Source: Desulfobacteraceae bacterium CG2_30_51_40 (GTDB lineage Bacteria > Desulfobacterota > DSM-4660 > Desulfatiglandales > Desulfatiglandaceae). Taken from it: a stretch of DNA of 38,188 nt. The stretch spans positions 1 to 38,188 of the forward strand of contig MNYJ01000038.1 of the NCBI GenBank assembly GCA_001874005.1, in the 5' to 3' direction. The position numbers and the translations under genes are program-made. This document shows positions 15,272 through 22,867 of this stretch, piece after piece (positions within the stretch are counted from its first letter, which is position 1; each line of letters opens with the position of its first letter). Below the pieces are notes generated by a model, which saw only the letters and a list, made by a program, of their open reading frames with translations, searched no databases and was not told where the DNA came from.

Positions 15272-16618
15272 TCAAGCTTTCCAGCCAGCTATCCAGTCTT
15301 CGGTTCTAATGCCCGCTGGGGCATTGACCTGATGAGCCGGATAGATGGCCATCATTTCCGGATCAAGGATCGGGAATGCATGGCCGCTTACCTTCTTGGA
15401 TATGCCGACAAGAACGTCTTCTCTTCCGTTGTGATCGGCCCCTATTGTCAGAATTCCGGAGGGAGTCTCGATGGACAACCCGGAGGCTGCCTTTGCGATT
15501 TCTTCCTGGGTGGGCCAGCCGCCTAGGAGAGAGCCTGCCTTTTCTACCGCCGCCTTGTATGTATAGATGGCTTGGTAGGCATGATAGCATGGATAGGTAG
15601 GATACTTGCCGTATTTCTTGTGATAGCTTTCGACAAACCATTTATTAAGAGGCCATTTGTCGTGCTCAGGATAAAGGAAATAGTGAGTGCCCGCGCAGCA
15701 TATTATTTGGCCTTCCGGAAACTCCATCCCTACTTCCTGGGGATAAGGCTCCCCTCTCGAATAGGCCATTTTCGCCTTGTTAAACAGCCCCATCCCGATG
15801 GCCTGCTTGGAAAAGGTTACAGCATCCCCTCCCCACAGGGCGGAATGGATGATTTCAGCCCCGGATCCTATGAGTGCGCTTATGTGCGCTGTGTAGTCGG
15901 TGGTGAAGAGTTTGGGCCAAAGTGTGTTTACTACCTCCACTCCAGGTATCAGTTGCTTTATCGCCTTCTCAAAGATGAGCCAGCTTTCTCTGCCCCACGC
16001 ATAGTCAGGGTTTATGCCGGCAATCTTCTTGACGCCCTTGAAGTGCTCTTCTATAAAAAGTGCCAGGCCTATGTTGTCTATACCGAGATGTGCCGAGCTT
16101 CTGAATCCCAGTTCATACTTGGGGAACTTGAAGGGGCTTTTCTCTTCCTCAAGGAGTTCGTGGGTGCCGCAATCGTAGGCAATAATCAAGCCTCCCAGTT
16201 CATCGCTCAGAGGTAAAACTGCCTTGCAGTTACCCGAAGAAATATATCCGAGGACCGCATCCACCTTGTCTTCGAGTATGAGTTTTCTGGCGAGTTTAAC
16301 CTGTGAATCTCCGCCGCCGGCTTCATCGAAACTCTGAAGATCAATCTTCCTCCCCAATATTCCGCCTTCACTGTTGATCTTTTCAGCACAGAGCTTATAG
16401 GCATTGTCGGCAGGAATTCCGAAAGGGGCTGCTGCGGCTCCGGTGAGAAAACTTATTGCGGCTAACCTTATAGGGGTTTTTGGCACTGAACGCTTCTCTG
16501 CGGCCTTTGCCGAGCGGACCTGAAAACCGGCGCCTGTTATTCCGGCGGCGCCTACAGCGATACCGGCTAAGCCGGCATTCTTTAAAAATTCTCTTCTTCC
16601 CAATCTTTCTCCACTCAT
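15272..16618 (-). CDS. Tat-exported Liv-type substrate-binding protein (system 2)
   Basis: A 448-residue peripla_BP_6 protein. The N-terminus carries a twin-arginine signal (Arg8-Arg9 in LGRREFLKNAG) followed by a hydrophobic stretch and cleavage near SAKAAEKR. The mature part starts PIRLAAISFLTGAAAAPFG. I start at the ATG at 16618, with GGGAGGA upstream; the open frame continues 33 codons further but that part comes from the 144-bp mobile element. Tat export implies folding in the cytoplasm, unlike the Sec lipoprotein of system 1. It is the first gene of Liv operon 2, downstream of the sigma-54 activator. Ligand unknown; aromatic acids or phenolics are plausible from context. Confidence 0.9.
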   Translation of the reverse strand: MSGERLGRREFLKNAGLAGIAVGAAGITGAGFQVRSAKAAEKRSVPKTPIRLAAISFLTGAAAAPFGIPADNAYKLCAEKINSEGGILGRKIDLQSFDEAGGGDSQVKLARKLILEDKVDAVLGYISSGNCKAVLPLSDELGGLIIAYDCGTHELLEEEKSPFKFPKYELGFRSSAHLGIDNIGLALFIEEHFKGVKKIAGINPDYAWGRESWLIFEKAIKQLIPGVEVVNTLWPKLFTTDYTAHISALIGSGAEIIHSALWGGDAVTFSKQAIGMGLFNKAKMAYSRGEPYPQEVGMEFPEGQIICCAGTHYFLYPEHDKWPLNKWFVESYHKKYGKYPTYPCYHAYQAIYTYKAAVEKAGSLLGGWPTQEEIAKAASGLSIETPSGILTIGADHNGREDVLVGISKKVSGHAFPILDPEMMAIYPAHQVNAPAGIRTEDWIAGWKA

Positions 16619-16667
16619 TGTCAGTCCTCCCATAAGTTTGTTGTTGTTTGTTTGGAAAAACCTACCT

Positions 16668-16811
16668 CGTGTCCATCCGGAAATGGCTATTTTCACCGAT
16701 TTCGGCGTTGGGCTCAAATTTTAATCCTCGAAATACGTCAATGTATTCCTGTGGTTAAAATTATCTCCCGCCTTGAACTCGACGAAACTATCTCATTTCC
16801 GGCTGGACACT
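16668..16811 (-). mobile_element. 144-bp MITE-like element, copy 2
   Basis: This is the 144-bp element in the orientation opposite to copy 1. Its first base is C instead of A. Flanking ACCT at 16664-16667 and 16812-16815 is the 4-bp target duplication. It ends 50 bases upstream of the livK start codon, so it occupies the probable promoter region of Liv operon 2 and supplies a false N-terminal extension to that reading frame. Confidence 0.9.
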
Positions 16812-16944
16812 ACCTCATTTTTGAGGATACCGATGGCCTTGCATCTCGTATTTTCCCCCAGCCTTACAACAGAGGAATTTCAACGCGCTGTTAAATAACG
16901 GCCTAGTCCATACCCCCCTCAATCCCGTAAGTATCTCTAACCCT

Positions 16945-17043
16945 CATGCCCTAATGGGGCACAACTAAGGATGAAAACCACCCCCACCCCTCCCTCCCCC
17001 GTCGAGGGGGAGGAGTAAAGGCAAGGGGCGTTTTCATACAAAT
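16945..17043 (+). repeat. Repeat family A, copy 2
   Basis: Complete copy: CATGCCC-TAAT-GGGGCACAAC, ATGAAAACC, C-rich and G-rich arms (CCTCCCCCGTCGAGGGGGAGG) and tail GTTTTCATACAAAT. It lies between copy 2 of the 144-bp element and the sigma-54 activator. The remainder of 16812-17289 shows no gene. Confidence 0.85.
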
Positions 17044-17253
17044 TGATAACGCAATACTAATACTACCCTCGAGTTCAAGCTTCAGAGCAAAATGAGATGA
17101 AAGGAAAACCTTGGTCCAGCATGTCGTAGAGCAGTCCCCTTTGTGCTATCCGTAAGCGAGATCTGTGCCAGCGCTGGGAGACAACAAACTAAGCTGATAT
17201 AATTAACAGTTTAGAGAAATAGTCGGTTTTGAAACTAAAGTTGTGATGTAAAA

Positions 17254-17272
17254 TTGCATTAAAATAATGCAA
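17254..17272. terminator. Palindrome downstream of the sigma-54 activator
   Basis: TTGCATT-AAAAT-AATGCAA is a perfect 7-bp inverted repeat 17 bases beyond the activator stop on the minus strand. It is AT-rich with no strong U-tract, so it is at best a weak terminator. Confidence 0.35.
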
Positions 17273-17289
17273 AGGTAGAGTTTAATGCA

Positions 17290-19074
17290 TCAAGGCATTT
17301 TTGCTTTTGAGATGCCGTATTTTTTCATCTTTCTCACTACTGTTGACTGATTAACTCCAAGGATTTTTGCCGCCTTATAAGTAGTGCCGCACTTATTGAT
17401 TATATTCTCTATTAATATTGCTTCGTAGCTGGATAAAGAATTTGTCAAAGTTGAATTTTCAAGGCTAAGTGAGCTATCTGTTACCGGATAAAGAGTTCTC
17501 TCTATCATATACTTTGGTATGTGTTCAAGCAATATCAAATCTTGATCTCCTACTACAACTAGACGTTCTACAATATTTTCCAGCTCTCTTACATTGCCGG
17601 GATAATCGTAATTTATCAGACAGTCAATGGCCTCAGGCGAAAATCTCTTTTTTGTTTCATAAGATTTGTTAAAGTTTGCAAGAAAATGCTGGATTAGAGG
17701 TAAGATGTCATCTCTATGTTCTCTCAAGGGCGGAATGTTTATAGGGATTACTTCCAGTCTGAAAAACAGGTCCTGGCGGAATCTCTTTTCCAGCACTTGT
17801 TTCTTCAGGTCGCTGTTGGTTGCTGCAATCACTCTTACATCAACCTTCCTGCCCTTTGTGCCTCCAACCCTGATGAGTTCTTTGTCCTCCAGTATGCCGA
17901 GCAGTTTTGTCTGTAAATGTAGCGGCAGTTCGCCTATCTCATCCAGAATTATGGTTCCCGTATGGGCTATCTCAAAAAGTCCCGGCTTTCCCTCAGACCG
18001 GGCGCCGGTGAAGGCCCCTCTCTCATAGCCGAACATCTCGCTTTCTATCAGCGCTTCGGGTATAGCTCCGCAATTGATCTTTATAAACGGTTTATCCTGA
18101 CGTTTGCTTGCGCGGTGAATTAGTCTCGCAAGCTTGCTCTTCCCTACGCCTGATTCCCCCGTAATCAGAATAGAGGCGTCCACCTGTGCCACCTTGACAG
18201 CCATCGAGATAAGGTCTCGCATCTTCTCACTTCTTGCGACAAGACCTTCCTCTGGGAATAGATCTCCTTTGAGTTCATTTAGTTCTGAAAGATATCTCTC
18301 AGAGAGGTATCGTCTGTGCTCCAGTTCCTCTCTCAATTCCTCAAGTTCCGTTATGTCCCTCACGTTGGTAACTACCAGGATAATATTTTGGTTGTCCTCA
18401 TCAAAAATCGGATTGCCGGTCACAATTACCTTCTTTTTCCCTGTCTTGCCGAAGATCTCCTGCATTATTGTCACAGGTTCACGGAGCTTCAGGACCTCGA
18501 GACTCACAGATTGACTGATGATGCCCCTGTCCACAAGCTCTCGCATCTTTCTTCCAAGGAGGTTCTCTCTACTAAGACCCGAAATCCTTTCATAGGCTTT
18601 GTTTACTCGGAGCGTAGTAGCGCTTCCATCGGTTATGTAAAGTCCGTCATAAGAAGACTCGATAATGGCGTCCAGTTCCTTATTGATCCTCTTGTATATC
18701 TCAAGCTCCGTTATCACCCGCTCGTATTCTGAGATATCTTGAAAAATACTCATGACACCTTCAATCTTGCCGTTTATCAAGAGTGGTGTTCGGTTTGCTA
18801 TGATCGTCGAGCCATCGAGCTTTATTTTCCTTCCTATTTGAGGAATTCCAGTATGTAAGATGTGCTGCATATCAAGCCAAACTTCCATGGATATTACATC
18901 TCCGATGAAGCTGCCAATAACTTCATCTGATTCAAGTTTGAGTTTAACCTTTGCAGCTTTGTTATAAACGATAATATTGCCTTCCTTATTTACTATCACT
19001 ATACCGTTATATGCTGAATCAAAAATTATAGATAGATTTTGAATAAAATCTATCTCATCAGTCATTAAGTTCAT
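17290..19074 (-). CDS. Sigma-54-dependent transcriptional activator with two PAS domains
   Basis: A 594-residue enhancer-binding protein. Residues about 10-120 and 130-245 are PAS sensor domains (YNGIVIVNKEGNIIVYNKAA; YDGLYITDGSATTLRVNKAYE). The AAA+ core has Walker A GESGVGKS at 306-313, the sigma-54 contact motif GAFTGA at 353-358, and the DYPGNVRELENIVERLV segment. The C-terminus is a Fis-type helix-turn-helix (AAKILGVNQSTVVRKMKKYG). The N-terminus has no receiver, so it is a one-component sensor of a small ligand or redox state. It lies upstream of, and on the same strand as, Liv operon 2, alcohol dehydrogenase and AOR genes, which are its likeliest targets; I found no convincing -24/-12 site. 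A 144-bp mobile element sits 69 bases upstream of its start. Confidence 0.94.
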   Translation of the reverse strand: MNLMTDEIDFIQNLSIIFDSAYNGIVIVNKEGNIIVYNKAAKVKLKLESDEVIGSFIGDVISMEVWLDMQHILHTGIPQIGRKIKLDGSTIIANRTPLLINGKIEGVMSIFQDISEYERVITELEIYKRINKELDAIIESSYDGLYITDGSATTLRVNKAYERISGLSRENLLGRKMRELVDRGIISQSVSLEVLKLREPVTIMQEIFGKTGKKKVIVTGNPIFDEDNQNIILVVTNVRDITELEELREELEHRRYLSERYLSELNELKGDLFPEEGLVARSEKMRDLISMAVKVAQVDASILITGESGVGKSKLARLIHRASKRQDKPFIKINCGAIPEALIESEMFGYERGAFTGARSEGKPGLFEIAHTGTIILDEIGELPLHLQTKLLGILEDKELIRVGGTKGRKVDVRVIAATNSDLKKQVLEKRFRQDLFFRLEVIPINIPPLREHRDDILPLIQHFLANFNKSYETKKRFSPEAIDCLINYDYPGNVRELENIVERLVVVGDQDLILLEHIPKYMIERTLYPVTDSSLSLENSTLTNSLSSYEAILIENIINKCGTTYKAAKILGVNQSTVVRKMKKYGISKAKMP

Positions 19075-19142
19075 ATATCAAGTCCTTAATATGATAATAA
19101 ATATAACAAATTACACTAAGAGTTAAAGTATAAATGATAAAT

Positions 19143-19286
19143 AGTGTCCATCCGGAAATGAGATAGTTTCGTCGAGTTCAAGGCGGGCGATAATTTTAAC
19201 CACAGGAATACATTGACGTATTTCGAGGATTAAAATTTGAGCCCAACGCCGAAATCGGTGAAAATAGCCATTTCCGGATGGACACT
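19143..19286 (+). mobile_element. 144-bp MITE-like element, copy 3
   Basis: Same orientation as copy 1 and nearly identical to it. Flanked by AAAT at 19139-19142 and at 19287-19290, a 4-bp target duplication. It lies in the upstream region of the sigma-54 activator gene. Confidence 0.9.
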
Positions 19287-19310
19287 AAATAATAAAAGCC
19301 AACTGCAAAA

Positions 19311-19425
19311 CTATGACCGCTCGTCATTCCGGGGAAAGCCGGAATCCATAACGCATTGATTCAAGGATGGACTGGATTCCCCTATCAAGCCGGGGAATGA
19401 CGAAACTGTGAACTTTGCAATTTCC
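19311..19425. repeat. Inverted CATTCCGG-type repeat (family B)
   Basis: The left arm ACTGCAAAACTATGACCGCT then CGTCATTCCGG is mirrored by the right arm CCGGGGAATGACGA followed by AACTGTGAACTTTGCA, an imperfect inverted repeat with arms near 30 bases. Inside, GGAATCC and GGATTCC are also inverted. This CGTCATTCCGG...GGAATCC type is a common intergenic repeat style in deltaproteobacteria. Confidence 0.65.
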
Positions 19426-19610
19426 TCATAAGAAAAAACGAATGCGGTAGATCTTATCGTATCTTTTCAATAAATCGGGGAAGTATTCTTCTCGGACGCG
19501 ATTCTGGATTCCAGCTCTAGCTTGAATGACAATGAGTTGGCGTTTAAGGTCATTGCGGCAAAAACCGGAATCAAGGCTCATTATCCACAATTATTGAGAT
19601 GATACACGCG

Positions 19611-19756
19611 TATCAGCTCAAAAAGCCGAGGTAGGTGCGGCTTCAGCCGCACGGGAACCGTGCGCCCTGTGTCTGAAGGCGCACCTAAAGAAGCTGATTC
19701 CTTGTCTGCATGTACTGGTCTGCGCAAAGCCTTCCCCCCAATTATTGAGCTGATAC
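19611..19756 (-). repeat. Repeat family C, full copy
   Basis: Reads, in reverse, as the copy at 24841-24987: ends TATCAGCTCAATAA..., then a core with GGTGCGCC...GGCGCACGG and GTGCGGCT-TC-AGCCGCAC, a perfect 8-bp stem. It lies between the activator and the YhhN gene. A degenerate piece (TCAATAAATCGGGGAAG, near 19469) precedes it; the rest of the 19075-19797 gap holds no gene. Confidence 0.7.
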
Positions 19757-19797
19757 ATACACGCTGTCCTTAATATTATTTAAGTTTAGCATCCTTA

Positions 19798-20445
19798 TCA
19801 GACCAACTTCACTGATCCTACCGAAAAGGCCAGGAGAAACTGACCGGCGTAATAAAGCGGAAGCCCTATCAGGCGGTTTATGAAGCGCTTACTGATAAAA
19901 CGGTTCCTTGCAACAAAGATATCGGAAAGATAGAACAAAAACGTCCCTGAAATGATAAGCAGGCTCGCCTTTTGGCTTAGAACACCGCTTGCGCCTGCTG
20001 TTATGGCGCTGGTGAGCATAAGGCTTATGACGCAAATATATGCCAGAACGGGAATCTTCATGTCTCCGAGATAGGGGAGAAGTTTTAAATAGATAATTAT
20101 CGCAGCGATGGCGGAAGCAAGAACCGCAATAACAAAATAACCCCCGAAGTTAAAGAAGCGCAGGAAAGCAGCCAGATAAAACACATGCCCGATAAGGAAA
20201 GATACCAGTCCTGTTCGAAAGGCCCAGGGCGATGAAAACGCGAGAAGAACATCCCCGGCAAGGCAAAATACCAGCCCGATCAGAATCGGCACGAAGTAGG
20301 AGCGGTCAGGATGTGGTGCGGTCAGTGCGGCCGTCACGAACAGAGAGGAAAGGGCAAATTTTGAAAGCGCCTTGCCGGCTGCGGACTCCACCTTCTCGAA
20401 GTACAGAAGAACCAAAAGCAACAAAGCGGAAACGACAAGGATCAT
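19798..20445 (-). CDS. YhhN family membrane protein (lysoplasmalogenase-like)
   Basis: A 215-residue integral membrane protein with about seven to eight hydrophobic segments. Family marks of YhhN/TMEM86 are GLVFCLAGDVLLAF (about residues 58-70), FLIGHVFYLAAF, FLFYLSDIFVARNRF and the ending GLPLYYAGQFLLAFSV, with conserved Asp, His and Asp/Arg positions inside the membrane. Eukaryotic members and a Legionella-type bacterial homologue hydrolyse the vinyl ether bond of lysoplasmalogens; anaerobic bacteria do make plasmalogens, so the activity is plausible but not shown. Start ATG 20445 has AGGGAA upstream. It seems to be transcribed alone. Confidence 0.87.
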   Translation of the reverse strand: MILVVSALLLLVLLYFEKVESAAGKALSKFALSSLFVTAALTAPHPDRSYFVPILIGLVFCLAGDVLLAFSSPWAFRTGLVSFLIGHVFYLAAFLRFFNFGGYFVIAVLASAIAAIIIYLKLLPYLGDMKIPVLAYICVISLMLTSAITAGASGVLSQKASLLIISGTFLFYLSDIFVARNRFISKRFINRLIGLPLYYAGQFLLAFSVGSVKLV

Positions 20446-20509
20446 AATTATTCCCTGGTATGATGGGTTTCTGAGCTATTCGGAAACTGCGGTCAACAGC
20501 CTGAGTCTG

Positions 20510-21427
20510 CTAACCCTCCTCTGTCAGGGGCCTTACGGATAGCACGGGGCAGTGAGCCTCTCTTATTACGCGGTCCGTTGTGGAGCCTACCAGTAGCTTT
20601 TCAACCAGTCCTTGTCCGCGTACCCCCATCACGATAAGATCAACCTGGTTTACAAGCGCATATTTGCACACCTCCTCATGGGCAAAGCCGGCCAGCAGCG
20701 CGGTGACGGGTTTGCACCAGAGCCTTGCCTCAACAGGTACCATATTATCAAGGGTTTCTTTCAGATATACCCTTAGATCCTTTCCGGGTTGCTCAACCAG
20801 GTCATTTGCCTGCCTGCTCAAGTTCTTGTAGGTTGGAGGTTCGATAACATGGACTAGATGAAGCTCGCTTTGAAATTCCTGGGCAAGGCTCAGGCCGTAA
20901 TTGAAGGCCAGATCGGAATAGGGAGAAAAATCGCATCCCACAAGTATTCTCCTAAGTCTGGGAGTAATGGGAGAAGGCTTGAAATCATCATCCTGCTTTC
21001 CCCTTACAGCCAGAAGTGGACAGGGCAGTACCCTCATAAGTCTTTCAGTTACAGACCCCAGAATCATCCTCTTAAGCCCCGAACGGCCGTGTGTTGCAGT
21101 AATGGCCAGATCAATAGCTTTTTCACCTGCAGCCCTTGCCATTTCGTCGGCCGGGTGACCAACACTTATGATGGGTTCCCATGCGACATCAAGCCCCTTC
21201 ATAAGCTCTTCTACGTGTTCCCTGGCATAACTGAGGAGGTGCTTTTCCTGGATGAGGATATCGCTCATTCCCTCTCCGTAGATTACTGCTGATGTGACAT
21301 CTATGATGTGACAAACATAGAGCCTGGCCTTCAGCTCGGTGGCCAGGGCAGCGCCGTAAGACAAAGCGAAATCCGAGTAATCAGAAAAGTCAATACCGCA
21401 CATTATCTTGTCAATTGGAACGCGCAT
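20510..21427 (-). CDS. Tandem universal stress protein (two Usp domains)
   Basis: A 305-residue cytoplasmic protein with two UspA domains (about 5-145 and 158-300). Each ends with the ATP-binding G-2x-G-9x-GS pattern: THGRSGLKRMILGSVTERLM in the first and GVRGQGLVEKLLVGSTTDRV in the second, so both look nucleotide-binding. The start at 21427 has AAAGGAGGGAG upstream; the 13 codons before it are dismissed. Tandem Usp proteins respond to energy or oxidative stress in many anaerobes. It stands alone on the minus strand. Confidence 0.92.
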   Translation of the reverse strand: MRVPIDKIMCGIDFSDYSDFALSYGAALATELKARLYVCHIIDVTSAVIYGEGMSDILIQEKHLLSYAREHVEELMKGLDVAWEPIISVGHPADEMARAAGEKAIDLAITATHGRSGLKRMILGSVTERLMRVLPCPLLAVRGKQDDDFKPSPITPRLRRILVGCDFSPYSDLAFNYGLSLAQEFQSELHLVHVIEPPTYKNLSRQANDLVEQPGKDLRVYLKETLDNMVPVEARLWCKPVTALLAGFAHEEVCKYALVNQVDLIVMGVRGQGLVEKLLVGSTTDRVIREAHCPVLSVRPLTEEG

Positions 21428-21489
21428 GGTCTCCCTCCTTTTTCGCAGTTGAACCACCCCAATCACCTTACAAATACCTGACTAATTGC

Positions 21490-21636
21490 CATGCCCGTAT
21501 AGGGCAAAACGAAACATGAAAATGCGACATGCCTTAAGCCGACTCGATCAGGAATCCAGGCCGTCATTTAAAACCGAAACAAGAACTGGATAGCGGCCCC
21601 CGGATCGGGGTCCGGGATGGTCTACGCCGCCATGAC
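21490..21636 (+). repeat. Repeat family A variant (degenerate)
   Basis: Starts CATGCCC-GTATA-GGGCAAAACGAAACATGAAAAT, the family A head, then a degenerate CCGGAATCC-like module with GACTGGATAGCGGCC...CTACGCCGCCATGAC as in the copies at 7317 and 37725. It runs straight into the 144-bp element at 21642, which probably inserted into its tail. Confidence 0.6.
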
Positions 21637-21641
21637 TATCC

Positions 21642-21785
21642 AGTGTCCATCCGGAAATGGCTATTTTCACCGATTTCGGCGTTGGACTCAAATTTTAATC
21701 CTCGAAATACGTCAATGTATTCCTACGGTTAAAATTATCACTCGCCTTGAACTCGACTAAACTATCTCATTTACGGATGGACACT
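21642..21785 (-). mobile_element. 144-bp MITE-like element, copy 4
   Basis: Fourth copy, orientation as copy 2. Its right terminal repeat has one change (CATTTACGGATGGACACT). The flanks are ATCC (21638-21641) and ATCA (21786-21789), a 4-bp duplication with one mismatch, suggesting an older insertion than the other three. It appears to have landed in a family A variant. The stretch 21786-21997 beyond it shows no gene. Confidence 0.85.
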
Positions 21786-21904
21786 ATCAATTTTCCAGTA
21801 AACATTACCATCTTTGCGGAACAGATTCAACTTAGGTGCTCAAGAAATTTCTGAGAAGCCTTTTCAATGAATGTAAAAAACGAGGAACTTGAATCTGCTG
21901 AGGC

Positions 21905-21919
21905 GCCGCAAAAAGCGGC
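21905..21919 (-). terminator. Small hairpin downstream of tRNA-Pro
   Basis: GCCGC-AAAAA-GCGGC is a perfect 5-bp stem about 80 bases past the tRNA 3' end on the minus strand. There is no U-run directly after it. It may help end the tRNA transcript, but the support is weak. Confidence 0.3.
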
Positions 21920-21997
21920 TGAGAGCCGGAAACTGGAATTTTGTCCTTATTCGATGCGTTGAGAGCTGCGTTTCGATAGATTACTTGAGATCAGGCC

Positions 21998-22074
21998 TGG
22001 TCGGGACGAGAGGATTTGAACCTCCGGCCCCCTGAACCCCATTCAGGTGCGCTACCAGACTGCGCTACGTCCCG
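21998..22074 (-). tRNA. tRNA-Pro (anticodon GGG)
   Basis: On the minus strand the gene starts CGGGACGTAGCGCAG and ends CGTCCCGACCA: a 7-bp acceptor stem, a D arm with CTGGTAGC, an anticodon stem CCTGA/TCAGG around the loop ATGGGGT (anticodon GGG with G37, typical of proline tRNA), and a T arm GGAGGTTCAAATCCTCT. The CCA end is encoded (21998-22000). All four stems pair without mismatch by eye. Confidence 0.97.
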
Positions 22075-22136
22075 ACAGACTTAGCGAACATCTTATATCA
22101 ACCTGAGCTATTGTCAAGGAAGAAATGGAATATGGC

Positions 22137-22174
22137 ACTTGTCATGAAAGACCGAGACGGGTATCATGACAAGT
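22137..22174. promoter_or_regulatory. Perfect 11-bp inverted repeat upstream of the pseudo-receiver gene
   Basis: ACTTGTCATGA (22137-22147) and TCATGACAAGT (22164-22174) are exact inverted copies separated by 16 bases, 28 bases before the TTG start at 22203 and 62 bases upstream of the divergent tRNA. It could be an operator for a dimeric regulator or a leader hairpin. Confidence 0.6.
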
Positions 22175-22202
22175 CAACTTGATAAAGGGAGGTCAATAGC
22201 CG

Positions 22203-22610
22203 TTGTCATCTATAAGAGTGGTTTCTCTTCTTGAAATGGAGCCTGAATTGAAAGGAAAGGTGGCCGGATATTTCGAGGATGAAGGTTACTGCGTCAGGAG
22301 CTTTGATGGAGTTATACCATTTCTCGAATTTCTTAAGAATAACCCCGTGTCGCTGGCATTGGTGGGCCTATCGGAAAAGTCGGAAAAGGATGTTCTAAAA
22401 TTAATTGTAAGGCAGTCTCCGATGGCTTCCGTCATCCTGATGACTGATCTATCGGAAACAGACGTGCATGAGATGGCTGAGGGCTATGGGATACTGGGAG
22501 CGGTGCCCAGGTCTGAGCCGGTTCCTGCCTTAAAGGAACTCAAAGATCGCTTTGAAGAGATTTCGGGGATTATTGAAAGCTCGTTAAAAAACCTGCCTCT
22601 TACAGACTGA
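22203..22610 (+). CDS. Receiver-like protein lacking the phospho-acceptor aspartate
   Basis: A 135-residue protein that reads like a CheY-type receiver fold: VVSLLEMEPELKGKVAGYFEDEGYCVRSF (strand 1, helix 1, strand 2), then SLALVGLS where receivers normally have the phosphorylated Asp (here Gly), ASVILMTDLSE (strand 4) and GAVPRSEPVPALKELKDRF (strand 5, with Arg instead of the conserved Lys). So it is a probable pseudo-receiver, unable to be phosphorylated in the usual way. The start is TTG, with AAGGGAGG ten bases upstream. It lies upstream of a cyclase gene on the same strand, 257 bases away, and behind a perfect inverted repeat. Function not known. Confidence 0.68.
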   Translation: MSSIRVVSLLEMEPELKGKVAGYFEDEGYCVRSFDGVIPFLEFLKNNPVSLALVGLSEKSEKDVLKLIVRQSPMASVILMTDLSETDVHEMAEGYGILGAVPRSEPVPALKELKDRFEEISGIIESSLKNLPLTD

Positions 22611-22699
22611 GGAAAGATACGGGGATTATATGTCTTTAATTTCCCCATGGATTAGGAGTTAAGGATACGCTTGAGTTTGAATAGAGTTGACTTGACGAT

Positions 22700-22796
22700 C
22701 ATGCCGGGGGGCACAACAAAGGATGAAAATCACCCCCACCCATCCCTCCCATATCGAGGGGGAGGGAGAAAGGCAATGGGCATTTTCATATAAAAC
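22700..22796 (+). repeat. Repeat family A, copy 3
   Basis: CATGCC-GGG-GGGCACAACAAAGGATGAAAATC, then C-rich and G-rich arms (CCTCCCATATCGAGGGGGAGG) and tail GGGCATTTTCATATAAAAC. It lies in the gap between the pseudo-receiver and cyclase genes. Confidence 0.85.
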
Positions 22797-22867
22797 GTAA
22801 ATTGAGTGACTTAAGCTGACCAAGGGGCGGATGCCCCCAGGAGCGGGACTTATCGGAGGACGGCGGC

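Noticed and set aside
16812-17289. CRISPR array or tandem repeat cluster suspected from multiple repeats
   Set aside because: The repeats are dispersed mobile and palindromic families; no regular repeat-spacer periodicity and no cas genes anywhere in the window.
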